A stretch of 64,000 bases of DNA from an uncultured Lachnospiraceae bacterium. GTDB lineage: Bacteria > Bacillota > Clostridia > Lachnospirales > Lachnospiraceae. Below are positions 8,215-17,314 of the stretch, in pieces. Location of the stretch: the NCBI GenBank assembly GCA_949948735.1, contig CATLGV010000008.1:62001-126000 (forward strand). Reading direction: 5' to 3'. The notes beneath the pieces are model-generated. The model had not been told where the DNA came from. It did no database searches and worked only from the letters and a program-made list of their open reading frames with translations. How positions within the stretch are numbered: position 1 is the stretch's first letter; the number at the start of each line of letters is the position of its first letter. Both the position numbers and the translations under genes were made by a program.

Positions 8215-9126
8215 ATGGGAAAGAAGACTAACAGGCTTTTATATGTGATTTTTGGCATTCTTGCGGCCTTGTTTCTGGCCCTTGTGCCGTTTGCGGCGGC
8301 AAGGAGGGAAGAACTGCTGGCGGAGGGGGATATTGAACTGGCGGACTTCTCCATTACGATGGGGATTATAGGGGCGGTAGGCTGTCTGGTATTTGTGGGA
8401 GTCATCGTCCTGTTTTTGATAAGAGACAGGAAAATAAGCAGGAGGCAGAAGCTTTTTGCGCAGGAGCTGGAAAAGACGCCGCTGTTTGGCCGCTGGATTC
8501 TGGAGGAGGAGAAGCAGCTTAAGGGAAAGCTGCGCATGCCCCGTCTGCTTGCCGGCGTTTTAACGGTGCCTATGCTCGTGAATATGGGGTATATGCTGAT
8601 TTTGATTCTGGACGAAACCGGCGGAAGGTATCTGTTTCAGACGGCCGCTTTTCTGTTTTGCCTCTTTGTGGTCTGTTTTGTGTGGTGGATTACGGATTAC
8701 TGGAGACAGTTTTTCCGCCCGCTGATGCGCGCTGTGTCAGTGCAGCTGCCCTCTTCTGCGGAGAAAGAGCGCTTTGCGGAGCAGCTTTTGAAGGAGGGCA
8801 CGGGCATGTTTTCCTATGAGGGCGGGCCGCAGTCCATGGCGTCCACGGCCTGGGTTGCGGAGGACTATTCCTACTTCCGCCAGCTTCGGAAGAGCCGGAT
8901 TATAAAAAACCGGGAAATTGGCCGGGTGATTTTGAAGAAAGATTCGTACACTATGGGGCTGCGGTCTCATTTCAGGGTCTGCTTTGTCATCGAAGCGTAC
9001 ATAAACGGCACGGAAGAAAATGTCTGGCGCGGGTATTTTCACACGCAGGAGGAGGCGTACCATGCACTGGCTATCTTAAAGAAAGGCGGCATAGCAGCCC
9101 CGCAGGGCACAGGATATGAGCGGTAA
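8215..9126 (+). CDS. Hypothetical membrane protein
   Basis: About 303 residues with four predicted membrane segments (near residues 8-28, 48-68, 110-132 and 140-162) followed by a cytosolic C-terminal domain of about 140 residues containing QSMASTAWVAEDYSYF and a beta-rich end. I do not recognise a named family. Two ATGs (8212, 8215) follow GGGAGGAG; the second has the better spacing. It stands alone before a strong terminator, and nothing in the context tells its role. Confidence 0.7.
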   Translation: MGKKTNRLLYVIFGILAALFLALVPFAAARREELLAEGDIELADFSITMGIIGAVGCLVFVGVIVLFLIRDRKISRRQKLFAQELEKTPLFGRWILEEEKQLKGKLRMPRLLAGVLTVPMLVNMGYMLILILDETGGRYLFQTAAFLFCLFVVCFVWWITDYWRQFFRPLMRAVSVQLPSSAEKERFAEQLLKEGTGMFSYEGGPQSMASTAWVAEDYSYFRQLRKSRIIKNREIGRVILKKDSYTMGLRSHFRVCFVIEAYINGTEENVWRGYFHTQEEAYHALAILKKGGIAAPQGTGYER

Positions 9127-9131
9127 CAGAC

Positions 9132-9173
9132 AGGGCGGTGGGGATGGTTCACATCTACCCCGCCGCCCTTTTT
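9132..9173 (+). terminator. Rho-independent terminator after the membrane protein gene
   Basis: A GC-rich 12-bp stem (9132-9143 with 9158-9169, one G-T pair) followed by five T. It may act on both strands, since the neighbouring leftward gene also ends here. Confidence 0.85.
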
Positions 9174-9180
9174 GGACTTT

Positions 9181-9714
9181 TTATGATCTTTTCCACTTCT
9201 CCTGTTTATGCCCCTGCTGTTCCAGACGGCTTCTCAGTTCCTCCAAAAAGTCAAGGAATTTTTCTCTCTCTTCTACTTGAACGATATTTGTGATACCTGC
9301 CATTGTCTTGCTTCCGGTATCGTAGATATTAAGCTGTTCGCCGTAATTGCCATAACCCTTGCGGTAGAGCAGCCATGCCTCTTTTATCTTTGCATGATAG
9401 TTCACTCCGACTACCGCGCTCATATCAACAAAAAATACTTCCGAATGCTGCGTCAGTTCCCTGTCAATCTGCACCATACCGACCTTCCAGTCACTCTTCC
9501 GATAGCCGACAATATAATAGTAAAACGTGGTGGTATTCGTATCAAATACAAAACCCTTCTCAAATTTTGATGTAGTCTGACTCGCGCGGAGAATCTCATA
9601 GCTGTCCCCGTCCTCAACCGCCTCATTCCACATCCTTCGCATGATCTCTTTCTTCTGCTGGCAGTCCGCCGCATCATACTCCAATTCCTTCGGTTTCCTT
9701 GAAAATATGCCCAT
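9181..9714 (-). CDS. Hypothetical cytosolic protein
   Basis: About 177 residues, no signal peptide or membrane segment, mixed alpha/beta with an aromatic stretch (TTTFYYYIVGYRKSDW) and a charged helical C-terminus. No family recognised. The ATG at 9714 is chosen because AGGGAGG lies 7 nt upstream on the minus strand; an upstream in-frame ATG at 9750 has no Shine-Dalgarno. It is transcribed alone and converges on the preceding gene. Confidence 0.65.
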   Translation of the reverse strand: MGIFSRKPKELEYDAADCQQKKEIMRRMWNEAVEDGDSYEILRASQTTSKFEKGFVFDTNTTTFYYYIVGYRKSDWKVGMVQIDRELTQHSEVFFVDMSAVVGVNYHAKIKEAWLLYRKGYGNYGEQLNIYDTGSKTMAGITNIVQVEEREKFLDFLEELRSRLEQQGHKQEKWKRS

Positions 9715-9911
9715 TTGATTTTCCTCCCTTTTTGTATAAATTTCAGGCAACTAATCCCGATTTATTGGTTTGTTCTGAGAGAAATTATACCATACCCAAT
9801 TATGAAAAACAATCCTCGTTCTACGTCCGTTCCGCTTCATCCTAACGGCAAAACCGTATGCACTACTGGCGGCTATTGGCAGGCTTTGCGGTGGCTCTGA
9901 CTGCGTTCATC

Positions 9912-9965
9912 TTGACATTTGCGACCATATGCTGTAGTCTATAATAAAGACCACAGCATATGGTC
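9912..9965 (+). promoter_or_regulatory. Promoter and operator of the BlaI-M56 operon
   Basis: A 13-bp inverted repeat, GACCATATGCTGT at 9923-9935 and its exact complement at 9953-9965, flanks the -10 region. TTGACA lies at 9912-9917 and TATAAT at 9940-9945; this 22-bp spacing is too long, so the true -10 may be TAGTCT at 9935 (17 bp). The palindrome overlaps the core promoter and ends 21 nt before the repressor ATG, as expected for BlaI/MecI autorepression. Confidence 0.75.
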
Positions 9966-9986
9966 TGTGAGAGGAGAAGGAAACGC

Positions 9987-10346
9987 ATGGCAGAGATACA
10001 GTTGGGTGTTATTGAGGCACGATATGCGGATATGATTTGGGCGCATGAGCCGGTCACTTCGTCCGAGCTGGTAAAGCTGACAGCGGCGGAATTTAACTGG
10101 AAGAGAACCACGGCGCATAATGTATTGCGGAGGTTGATAGACAAAGGGCTGTTCCGGAATGAAAACGGCGTGGTAACTTCCGTAATCTCCAGAGATGAAT
10201 TTTATTCCATGCAGAGCAGACAATATGTGGAAAACACCTTTTCCGGATCTCTTCCGGCATTTATCGCCGCATTTACGCAGGGGGGCAGGATTACAGCGGA
10301 GGATGCGGAGGCAATCCGCAGAATGATTGACCGGGCAAAGGAGTGA
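9987..10346 (+). CDS. BlaI/MecI/CopY-family transcriptional repressor
   Basis: A 119-residue winged-helix repressor. The HTH is around residues 20-60 (TSSELVKLTAAEFNWKRTTA then NVLRRLIDKG) and the C-terminal helices form the dimer and cleavage region. The ATG at 9987 follows GAGGAGAAGG; the longer frame from 9960 would run through the operator. It is followed 4 nt later by a membrane metalloprotease of the BlaR1/M56 type, the classical sensor of this repressor family. No beta-lactamase gene is adjacent, so the regulon is unknown. Confidence 0.9.
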   Translation: MAEIQLGVIEARYADMIWAHEPVTSSELVKLTAAEFNWKRTTAHNVLRRLIDKGLFRNENGVVTSVISRDEFYSMQSRQYVENTFSGSLPAFIAAFTQGGRITAEDAEAIRRMIDRAKE

Positions 10347-10350
10347 GGGT

Positions 10351-12135
10351 ATGGGTGATATTTTCCTGAAATTATTGAATATGAGTATTACTGCAGGGTG
10401 GTTCATATTGGCTGTTTTATGTATCCGGCTGCTATTCAGAAAGATGCCCAAATGGGTAATCTGCCTGCTGTGGGGCGTTGCGGCGCTGCGACTGATTTGC
10501 CCGTTTTCCGTTGAGAGTCCGTTCAGCATGGTGCCAGGTACAGAGCCTGTAAAAACAGGCGCTATTGTGGAGGGAGAAGTACAAAGGGATATACCGTTTA
10601 TAGACAGCCGCCTGACGTTTGTGCAGAATACGATAAATCCGATGCTGGCGGAGCGCTTTGCGTATACTGAAACGGACAGCGCCACGCCATTGCAGGCAGG
10701 CTTATACGCTGCCGCTCTGGTCTGGGCCGGCGGTATGCTTCTGCTGATAATCTTTGCAATGGGCAGCGCGGTAAGACTGCATAAGCTTATCAGAGAAGCG
10801 GTATGTGTCAGAGACAATATTTATATTTGCGATGCTGTGACATCGCCATTTATTTTGGGGATTTTCAGGCCGCGGATTTATCTTTCTTCCACGCTGGGAG
10901 AGGGAGAGCTGCGCTATATTGCCGCGCACGAATCGGCGCATCTGAAAAGAAAAGACCACTGGTGGAAAGCGCTGGGGTATTTCCTGCTGTGCATTTACTG
11001 GTTTCATCCCCTTTGCTGGATAGCATACGCCCTGCTCTGTAAGGACATTGAGCTGGCATGCGATGAAAAAGCGGTCAGGGAAATGACATTCCATGAGAGA
11101 AAGGAGTATTCCAGAGTGCTGCTTTCCTGTGCAGGCCAGAGAAGACTGATTATGGTGTGTCCGCTGGCTTTTGGGGAGGTAGGGGTCAGGGAAAGAGTAA
11201 AATCCGTATTGAATTATAAAAAGCCGGCGCTGTGGATTGTGATAGCGGCAGTAACGGTATGTGTGATATTTGCGGTATGCTTTCTGACCAACCCTGTAAA
11301 AGAGTATCCGATTGGCATTACAACACCGACAGGGAACGCCGTTCCCGAAAAATATATTTCTCTGCAGGTGGAGGAAATGCCGGTGGAAAACGATACGGCG
11401 CAGGATATCGTGCTTTATGAACAGCCGGAGGCTGACAAGGTCTGCATAAAAGTACAGCCCTCCATGGTAAGAGAGTACGCTTATTATTATTATATTCCTG
11501 CAGATAGCGATCAGGAATGGCTGTCAGCACAGGTGAAGGCGCTGGATTTGGAAGGAAAGCCGTTTGACAGGCGATGGGAAGGCCATAAGGAAAAAGGCTG
11601 GCAGATAATCTATAATGATATAGAAATAAGAGTGTTTGAAGGAGGATATTTATACTACACTTATGACGGCGAAAACGGAGTAATGGAGTGCTTTATAGAA
11701 GCGCCTAAGCTATGCGACTATATACAGCTTATGCTGATAGAGAAAATCGGTTATCAAACCTGTGACGTCTCCGATATAAAGGATATTGTATCCGCTAAGC
11801 TGGATGTCAAGTCTACTTTTACCGGCGGGCAGTTTTACAGCCAGACCATAACAGACAAAGAGACACTGCAAGTGTTTGAAGAGTGGTTTCGTAATGCGGA
11901 ATATATACCTTTTGGAACAGAGTGCGGAACACAATGCGCCTGTCTGGAACTGACGCTGGCAGACGGAAATGTCTTGAGGCTGTCTATGGCGACAGACAGC
12001 TGCCCGAATTTCCATATAGACGGCGTTGCCTATGATTATCGTCCGACCACAGATTGGAATAACAGCGCGTTTTACGAATACTTTGATGAAATACCGTGGG
12101 AGCTTCCGCTTTCATTGAAAAAAACGGTGCAGTGA
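10351..12135 (+). CDS. M56-family (BlaR1-type) membrane sensor metalloprotease
   Basis: About 594 residues. Several N-terminal membrane segments surround a zinc protease motif HESAH (His193, Glu194, His197) with the downstream ELACDEKAV stretch typical of M56. A membrane segment near residue 300 leads to an extracellular domain of about 280 residues. That domain shows no penicillin-binding SxxK site; it contains a Cys-rich GTECGTQCACLELTL region and is unlike classical BlaR1. It probably senses an envelope signal other than beta-lactams and cleaves the BlaI-type repressor. GGAGTGAGG precedes the ATG at 10351. Confidence 0.85.
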   Translation: MGDIFLKLLNMSITAGWFILAVLCIRLLFRKMPKWVICLLWGVAALRLICPFSVESPFSMVPGTEPVKTGAIVEGEVQRDIPFIDSRLTFVQNTINPMLAERFAYTETDSATPLQAGLYAAALVWAGGMLLLIIFAMGSAVRLHKLIREAVCVRDNIYICDAVTSPFILGIFRPRIYLSSTLGEGELRYIAAHESAHLKRKDHWWKALGYFLLCIYWFHPLCWIAYALLCKDIELACDEKAVREMTFHERKEYSRVLLSCAGQRRLIMVCPLAFGEVGVRERVKSVLNYKKPALWIVIAAVTVCVIFAVCFLTNPVKEYPIGITTPTGNAVPEKYISLQVEEMPVENDTAQDIVLYEQPEADKVCIKVQPSMVREYAYYYYIPADSDQEWLSAQVKALDLEGKPFDRRWEGHKEKGWQIIYNDIEIRVFEGGYLYYTYDGENGVMECFIEAPKLCDYIQLMLIEKIGYQTCDVSDIKDIVSAKLDVKSTFTGGQFYSQTITDKETLQVFEEWFRNAEYIPFGTECGTQCACLELTLADGNVLRLSMATDSCPNFHIDGVAYDYRPTTDWNNSAFYEYFDEIPWELPLSLKKTVQ

Positions 12136-12193
12136 AGTAAAATAGAATAAGAAACGGCAAACGCGCATAAAGGCGGGGAAAGGAGACGGGATA

Positions 12194-13060
12194 ATGGAAA
12201 GAGAATTTCATCCAAGCGAAAAGGCAGTAAAAATTGTGGAAAAAATCAAGGAGATGACGGCGGCGCCGGTTATCCGGATGAAGCGGAAAGAGGGGGAGGC
12301 GCAGCCGGCGCTGACGGACAGTAAGCTCGGCGGCGTGCCCTATTGGGATCTGAAGAAGGCGTACCCGGCAGACAGCGAGGGGAAAAGCATGATGATGCTT
12401 GTGCAGATTAATTTTTCGGATTTGAGCGGGCTTGATACGGATTTGCCGAAGGAGGGCATGCTGCAGCTCTTCATCCGGACGGACGACGACGTCATGGGAA
12501 TGGACTTTGATGAGCCGGCGTCCCAGAAGGACTTCCGTGTGATCTTCCATGACACGGTAGACGCGGATGTCACGCCGGAACAGGTGCGGGCGCTCGGCAT
12601 TACAACTGCGGAGGAAAACGAAGAGTATTCGCCGGTTTTCCGGACGGCGGCGCTTTCGTTTGAGGCCGGCACAGACTATTTGAATCCGGATGTGACGGGC
12701 TTTGCGGGTGTTTTCGTACAGGCGGTGAAGGCGGTGACGGGAGACGCGGTTGAGGCGGATGAATGGTACAAGTATTTTGAGGAAGAGGACTGCTCTTACA
12801 TGTATGCGCAATTGTCGGGATTTGCGCACAAAATATTCGGCTACCCGGCATTTACGCAGACAGATCCCAGAGAATATATGACGGAGGAGGATGCGCGGTA
12901 TTACGACACGGTTTTGCTGCAGCTTGATTCGGATATGGGGAAGGACGGCGGAGATTACGTTTTGTGGGGTGACTGCGGCATTGCCAATTTGTTTATGAAC
13001 CGCGAAGCGTTAAAGGCGGGGGATTTTAGCAGGGTCGTATATAACTGGGACTGCTGCTGA
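12194..13060 (+). CDS. YwqG-family (DUF1963) protein
   Basis: 288 residues, cytosolic. The early SKLGGVPYWDL motif and later MLVQINFSDL, MLQLFI and DYVLWGDCGIANLFMN segments mark the DUF1963/YwqG family, whose biochemical role is not established. AAGGAGA lies before the ATG. It follows the M56 gene by 58 nt and could share its transcript. Confidence 0.85.
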   Translation: MEREFHPSEKAVKIVEKIKEMTAAPVIRMKRKEGEAQPALTDSKLGGVPYWDLKKAYPADSEGKSMMMLVQINFSDLSGLDTDLPKEGMLQLFIRTDDDVMGMDFDEPASQKDFRVIFHDTVDADVTPEQVRALGITTAEENEEYSPVFRTAALSFEAGTDYLNPDVTGFAGVFVQAVKAVTGDAVEADEWYKYFEEEDCSYMYAQLSGFAHKIFGYPAFTQTDPREYMTEEDARYYDTVLLQLDSDMGKDGGDYVLWGDCGIANLFMNREALKAGDFSRVVYNWDCC

Positions 13061-13145
13061 GGATGTGCTGATTTATTCAGCGCTTTTTCAGAGCCTCTGA
13101 CGGATGCGGGGAGGTATAACAGGGAAAGGTGAGAGGGAGACGGTG

Positions 13146-16100
13146 ATGGAGGATTGTCTGCGGTTATTTGATGCGGGAACGGCGCAGTGGTTTCGGGAGA
13201 CGCTGGGGAGTCCCACGCGGATACAGGAGGAAGCATGGCCTGCGATTGCGTCCGGCAGCCACGTGCTGGTGTCGGCGCCCACGGGAACCGGAAAGACGCT
13301 GTCGGCATTTCTGGTGTTTCTGGACAGGCTCAAAAGGCAGGCGCAGGAGGGAAGCCTGGAGCCGCGATTGCAGCTGATTTATGTGTCGCCGCTCAAATCC
13401 CTTGCCGCGGATATTCGGGAGAATCTGCGGCGGCCGCTGGCGGGAATCGGTGGAGAGGCGCTGGTGAAGGTGGCGGTCCGCACGGGTGATACCACACAGC
13501 GGGAACGTCAGCAGATGGTGAGAAAACCGCCGCATATCCTGATTATTACGCCAGAATCCCTGTATTTGATGCTTACGAGCAAAACGGGGCAGAATGTCCT
13601 GTGTACTGCGCAGGCGGTGATTCTGGACGAGCTGCATGCGCTGATTGACACGAAGCGCGGGGCGCATCTGATGCTGTCGCTTGCAAGGCTGGATGCCCTG
13701 TGCGGCAGACCGCTCCAGCGTATCGGGCTTTCCGCGACCATCTCGCCGCTTGAGACGGCGGCGCAGTATCTTGCGCCCGAGCCGGTCCGCATCGCCGCGC
13801 CGCCGATGCAAAAGCAGGTGGAGCTGCGGATTCTGGGCTGCTATGCGGACAGCAGAAAACGAAGAAAGGATCCTGTCTGGGAGGAGCTTTCTGCGCTGGT
13901 ATACCAGTACTGCATGGGGAACCGGAGCGTGATTGCCTTTGTGGAGGGCAGGCGGTATGCGGAGAAGCTGGCGTATTATGTGAATCTGCTGGGCGGGCAG
14001 GATTTTGCGCGTGTCCATCACGGCAGCCTTTCCAAGGAGCAGCGCCGGGAGGTGGAGGAGTCCCTGCGGGAGGGCCGCCTGCGGCTTTTATGCGCGACCT
14101 CTTCCATGGAGCTTGGTATCGATGTGGGTGAAATCGATCAGGTGCTTCAGGTAGGCTGTCCGCGCACCATTTCCGGAACCATGCAGCGTCTGGGCAGAGC
14201 AGGGCACAACCCGTCCCGCACCAGCGTGATGTATCTGTTTCCGCGGACGCCGGCCGAGAGTGTTCTGTGCGGAATGACGGCGCGGCTTGCGTCAGAGGGA
14301 AAGGTGGAGCAGATGAGTCCGCCGGAGGGCTGCTTTGACGTGCTGGCGCAGCATCTGGTTTCCATGGCTGCTTTTAAGAGCTATACGCTGGATGAGGTGA
14401 TGGAAATTCTGCCAAGGGCCTGGCCGTTTCGGGCGGTTACGCGGGAGGATGTGGAAGCCGTGCTGGAAATGCTGGCCGGTGATTATGAGCACAAAAGGGA
14501 TGTTCCCGTCCGTCCCCGAGTCCTTTATGACCGGATTCACGCAGTTGTGGAGGGGGACGGGTACAGCAGGATGCTTGCCGTCTCGGCAGGAGGAACGATT
14601 CCGGATAAGGGGCTTTATGCCGTGCGCACGGAGGAGGGGGTAAAGCTCGGGGAAGTGGACGAGGAGTTTGTCTATGAGACGCGGCTGGGAGACCGCTTCA
14701 TATTAGGCGCTTTTGCGTGGAAGGTGACCAATATCGGCCGGGACGCCGTGACGGTAGTGCAGGCGCCGGTAGAGGGGGCGCGCCTTCCGTTCTGGAAAGG
14801 GGAGCTTAAGGGCAGGAATAAAGAGACCGGAATCGCTTTTGGCAGGATTCTCCGGCAGCTGCAGGCGGCGGAAGAAGGCGGCAGACTCCGGGAGGCGTTG
14901 GCTGGTCTGGGGCTGGATGACACCGCGTCGAAGGCGGCGGAGGGGTACTTAAAGCGTCAGATAGAGGTGACCGGCGGGCTGCCGGACGACAGGACGATAC
15001 TGGTGGAGCATTTCCGAGACCAGTCCGGCAACAGCCAGCTGATGGTGCACTCCGTTTTCGGGCGCAGAATCAATGCGCCGCTTGCGCTGCTTGCCGCGCA
15101 GTATCTGAAGGAGCAGACGGAAATGAATGTAGGCAGCGTGGATGAGGAGGACGGATTTTTGCTCTACGCCTATGGCGACAGAACCTTGCCGGAAGGGCTT
15201 TTGCACCGAATCAATCCGGATACGGCGGAGGGGCTTCTGTCCGTGATGCTTCCGGCTACGCCCGTTTTTAACATGGCTTTCCGGTATAACTGCGGCAGGG
15301 CGCTGATGATGGGCGTGCGGGGGAACGGCAGGCAGCCTCTGTGGATGCAGCGGCTGCGCAGCTCGGAAATGCTGGATCAGGTCGTGCGGGAGAAGGAGCA
15401 TCCGCTGATTCGCGAGACCAGGCAGGAGTGTATGCGCCAGCTGTGGGACACGGCCGGCGTGCGGGAGCTGCTTGAGCGCATCCGCTCTGGCGGAGTGATG
15501 GTCCGGGAGGTTTATACGGAGACGCCGTCCCCAATGTCCCTGCCGCTGCAATGGGGGCAGGAAGCAGCTGTTATGTATGACTATTATCCGACGCCCGGCG
15601 GCGTCCATGCGGCGGTGCAGGAGACGCTTGCGCAGGAGGCGGAGCTGCTGCGTCCGGGTGCGAGGGAGCTTTCGGCGGTGCAGGAGCGCAGGTCGCTGCC
15701 CGGGAATGAGCAGCAGACGCATTCCCTTTTGATGACGGAGGGAGACCTGGCGGCGGGCGAGCTTGACATTCCGATTGAATGGCTGGAAGCGCTTGCCGCG
15801 CAGGGAAGGGCGCTCTATCTCGAACAGGGGCTTTGGATTGCTGCGGAGCAGGAGGCGGCATATGCCGCGGCGCTGGAAGCGCGGGAGGATATGGAGGAAG
15901 CGCTTCATATTGTCAGAAGGATGCTTCGCTACCGCGGCGCGGCAAGCGCGCGGCAGACGGCGCTGCGGTATGGCTGGCAGGAGGCGTATGCGTGCCGGCT
16001 GCTGGAGGAGCTGTGCGGCAGACAGGAGGCCGTGGGGCAGCAGGAAGCGGGTGAGACGCGGTATTACCATGCGCAGCTTTACAAACGCGCCCGCACGAAA

Positions 16101-17279
16101 ACCCTGAAAAACCGTAGGGAGGAAGCGGCGACCTGTGCGCCGTGGGACTATGCGGCACTGCTGGCGTCGCGGATACAGCGCTCCGCGCCGGCGCAGGAGT
16201 GCCTTGAAATGGCGCTTTCTTCGCTTGCGGGAACGGCATACCCGGCGGCGGCCTGGGAAGAATTCCTGCTGCCGGCAAGGGTGAAGAACTATCGGGAGAA
16301 TCTGCTGGACGGCCTGCTTTCGGAAGGGGAGTATTTCTGGCACATGGAGGAGGGCGGCAAAGTCCGCTTCGACCGCACCGGCCGGATTGACTGGGATCGG
16401 GACTGCGCGGACCCGGCGGCGGATGAAAGCGAAGCGCTTCCGGAGAAGGAACGGCTTGTGCTGGAGGCGCTGGCCAGAAGGGGCGCAAGCTTCGCACAGG
16501 CCTTGAGCGGGACGCTGCCCGGAGAGTCGCTCTACGGCGTGCTGCTGTCGTTGATGGAAAAGGGGCTTATCTGCGCGGACAGCTTTGTTCCGGTGCGTCA
16601 ATGGCAGGACAGGGAAAAGAACGAGAAAGCCGTCGCCCGGCGGCGGGTTGGCGCGCGTGTGAAAGCGCTGCATGCGGGGCGTTATGATCTGGTGCGGCCG
16701 CTTCGCGCGCTTACGGTTCAGGAGCAGATGGACGAATGCTTTGACCGGTATCTGGTGCTGTGCAGGGAGACGGCGGCAGCGTATGGCCTGCCGTGGCAGG
16801 AGGCGCTGGCGCTTCTGCGGGTACAGGAGTACACAGGGCAGGTGCGCAGAGGATATTTTGTGCGGGGCCTCTCCGGCGCGCAGTTTGTGCGGAGCGGGGA
16901 TTTTGGCGGTGTGACCGCCGCTCTCCGGCACCCGCAGCAGGAATGGATCTGGCTTAATGCGGCGGATCCGATGCAGCCGTGGGGAAAGCTGCTTCCCCAT
17001 GAGGCGGGCAGGGCCTTTGTCAATGTGCCGGGGACGGCGGCGGCGCTTCGGGGCGGCCTGCCTGCCGCGGTTTTTGAGCGGCAGGGCAGGACGCTGCGCG
17101 TTTTTGACATGGAGGGGCTGGAGGAAGCCCTGCGCCTGTTCGCGCAGGAATACAAGATGAAGCGTATTTTTGCGGGGAAGAAGCGCATCGTCGTCAAGGA
17201 GTATCCGGCCGATGCGGCGGCCTGCCTGGCGGCGGCCGGATTTGCGCGGGAGATTCAGGATTATGTGTTGTACCGGTGA
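13146..17279 (+). CDS. Lhr-type large DEAD/DEAH-box helicase
   Basis: A 1377-residue superfamily 2 helicase of Lhr architecture. Walker A is APTGTGKT (residues 44-51), motif II is DELH (161-164) followed by ALIDTKRGAHL, motif III is LSAT, and motif VI is MQRLGRAGHNP. After the two RecA-like domains come the winged-helix and Lhr-core domains (to about residue 850) and a long C-terminal extension as in full-length Lhr. Family members unwind DNA or RNA-DNA hybrids 3' to 5' and are linked to repair. The ATG at 13146 follows GGGAG by 6 nt; the longer frame from 13104 has no better signal. Its stop overlaps a possible upstream GTG of the next gene. Confidence 0.93.
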   Translation: MEDCLRLFDAGTAQWFRETLGSPTRIQEEAWPAIASGSHVLVSAPTGTGKTLSAFLVFLDRLKRQAQEGSLEPRLQLIYVSPLKSLAADIRENLRRPLAGIGGEALVKVAVRTGDTTQRERQQMVRKPPHILIITPESLYLMLTSKTGQNVLCTAQAVILDELHALIDTKRGAHLMLSLARLDALCGRPLQRIGLSATISPLETAAQYLAPEPVRIAAPPMQKQVELRILGCYADSRKRRKDPVWEELSALVYQYCMGNRSVIAFVEGRRYAEKLAYYVNLLGGQDFARVHHGSLSKEQRREVEESLREGRLRLLCATSSMELGIDVGEIDQVLQVGCPRTISGTMQRLGRAGHNPSRTSVMYLFPRTPAESVLCGMTARLASEGKVEQMSPPEGCFDVLAQHLVSMAAFKSYTLDEVMEILPRAWPFRAVTREDVEAVLEMLAGDYEHKRDVPVRPRVLYDRIHAVVEGDGYSRMLAVSAGGTIPDKGLYAVRTEEGVKLGEVDEEFVYETRLGDRFILGAFAWKVTNIGRDAVTVVQAPVEGARLPFWKGELKGRNKETGIAFGRILRQLQAAEEGGRLREALAGLGLDDTASKAAEGYLKRQIEVTGGLPDDRTILVEHFRDQSGNSQLMVHSVFGRRINAPLALLAAQYLKEQTEMNVGSVDEEDGFLLYAYGDRTLPEGLLHRINPDTAEGLLSVMLPATPVFNMAFRYNCGRALMMGVRGNGRQPLWMQRLRSSEMLDQVVREKEHPLIRETRQECMRQLWDTAGVRELLERIRSGGVMVREVYTETPSPMSLPLQWGQEAAVMYDYYPTPGGVHAAVQETLAQEAELLRPGARELSAVQERRSLPGNEQQTHSLLMTEGDLAAGELDIPIEWLEALAAQGRALYLEQGLWIAAEQEAAYAAALEAREDMEEALHIVRRMLRYRGAASARQTALRYGWQEAYACRLLEELCGRQEAVGQQEAGETRYYHAQLYKRARTKTLKNRREEAATCAPWDYAALLASRIQRSAPAQECLEMALSSLAGTAYPAAAWEEFLLPARVKNYRENLLDGLLSEGEYFWHMEEGGKVRFDRTGRIDWDRDCADPAADESEALPEKERLVLEALARRGASFAQALSGTLPGESLYGVLLSLMEKGLICADSFVPVRQWQDREKNEKAVARRRVGARVKALHAGRYDLVRPLRALTVQEQMDECFDRYLVLCRETAAAYGLPWQEALALLRVQEYTGQVRRGYFVRGLSGAQFVRSGDFGGVTAALRHPQQEWIWLNAADPMQPWGKLLPHEAGRAFVNVPGTAAALRGGLPAAVFERQGRTLRVFDMEGLEEALRLFAQEYKMKRIFAGKKRIVVKEYPADAAACLAAAGFAREIQDYVLYR

Positions 17280-17314
17280 AGGTCTTGGGTGTCAGGAAAG
17301 GAAGTAGCTGGGAA

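Noticed and set aside
14949-17000. 683-codon minus-strand frame opposite the Lhr helicase
   Set aside because: Very Arg/Leu/Pro-rich with no motifs; the helicase frame is certain and no RBS is seen.
17276-17314. Upstream GTG start for the lipoprotein
   Set aside because: No Shine-Dalgarno and it would add 13 residues before the signal peptide; the GTG at 17315 or 17318 fits better.
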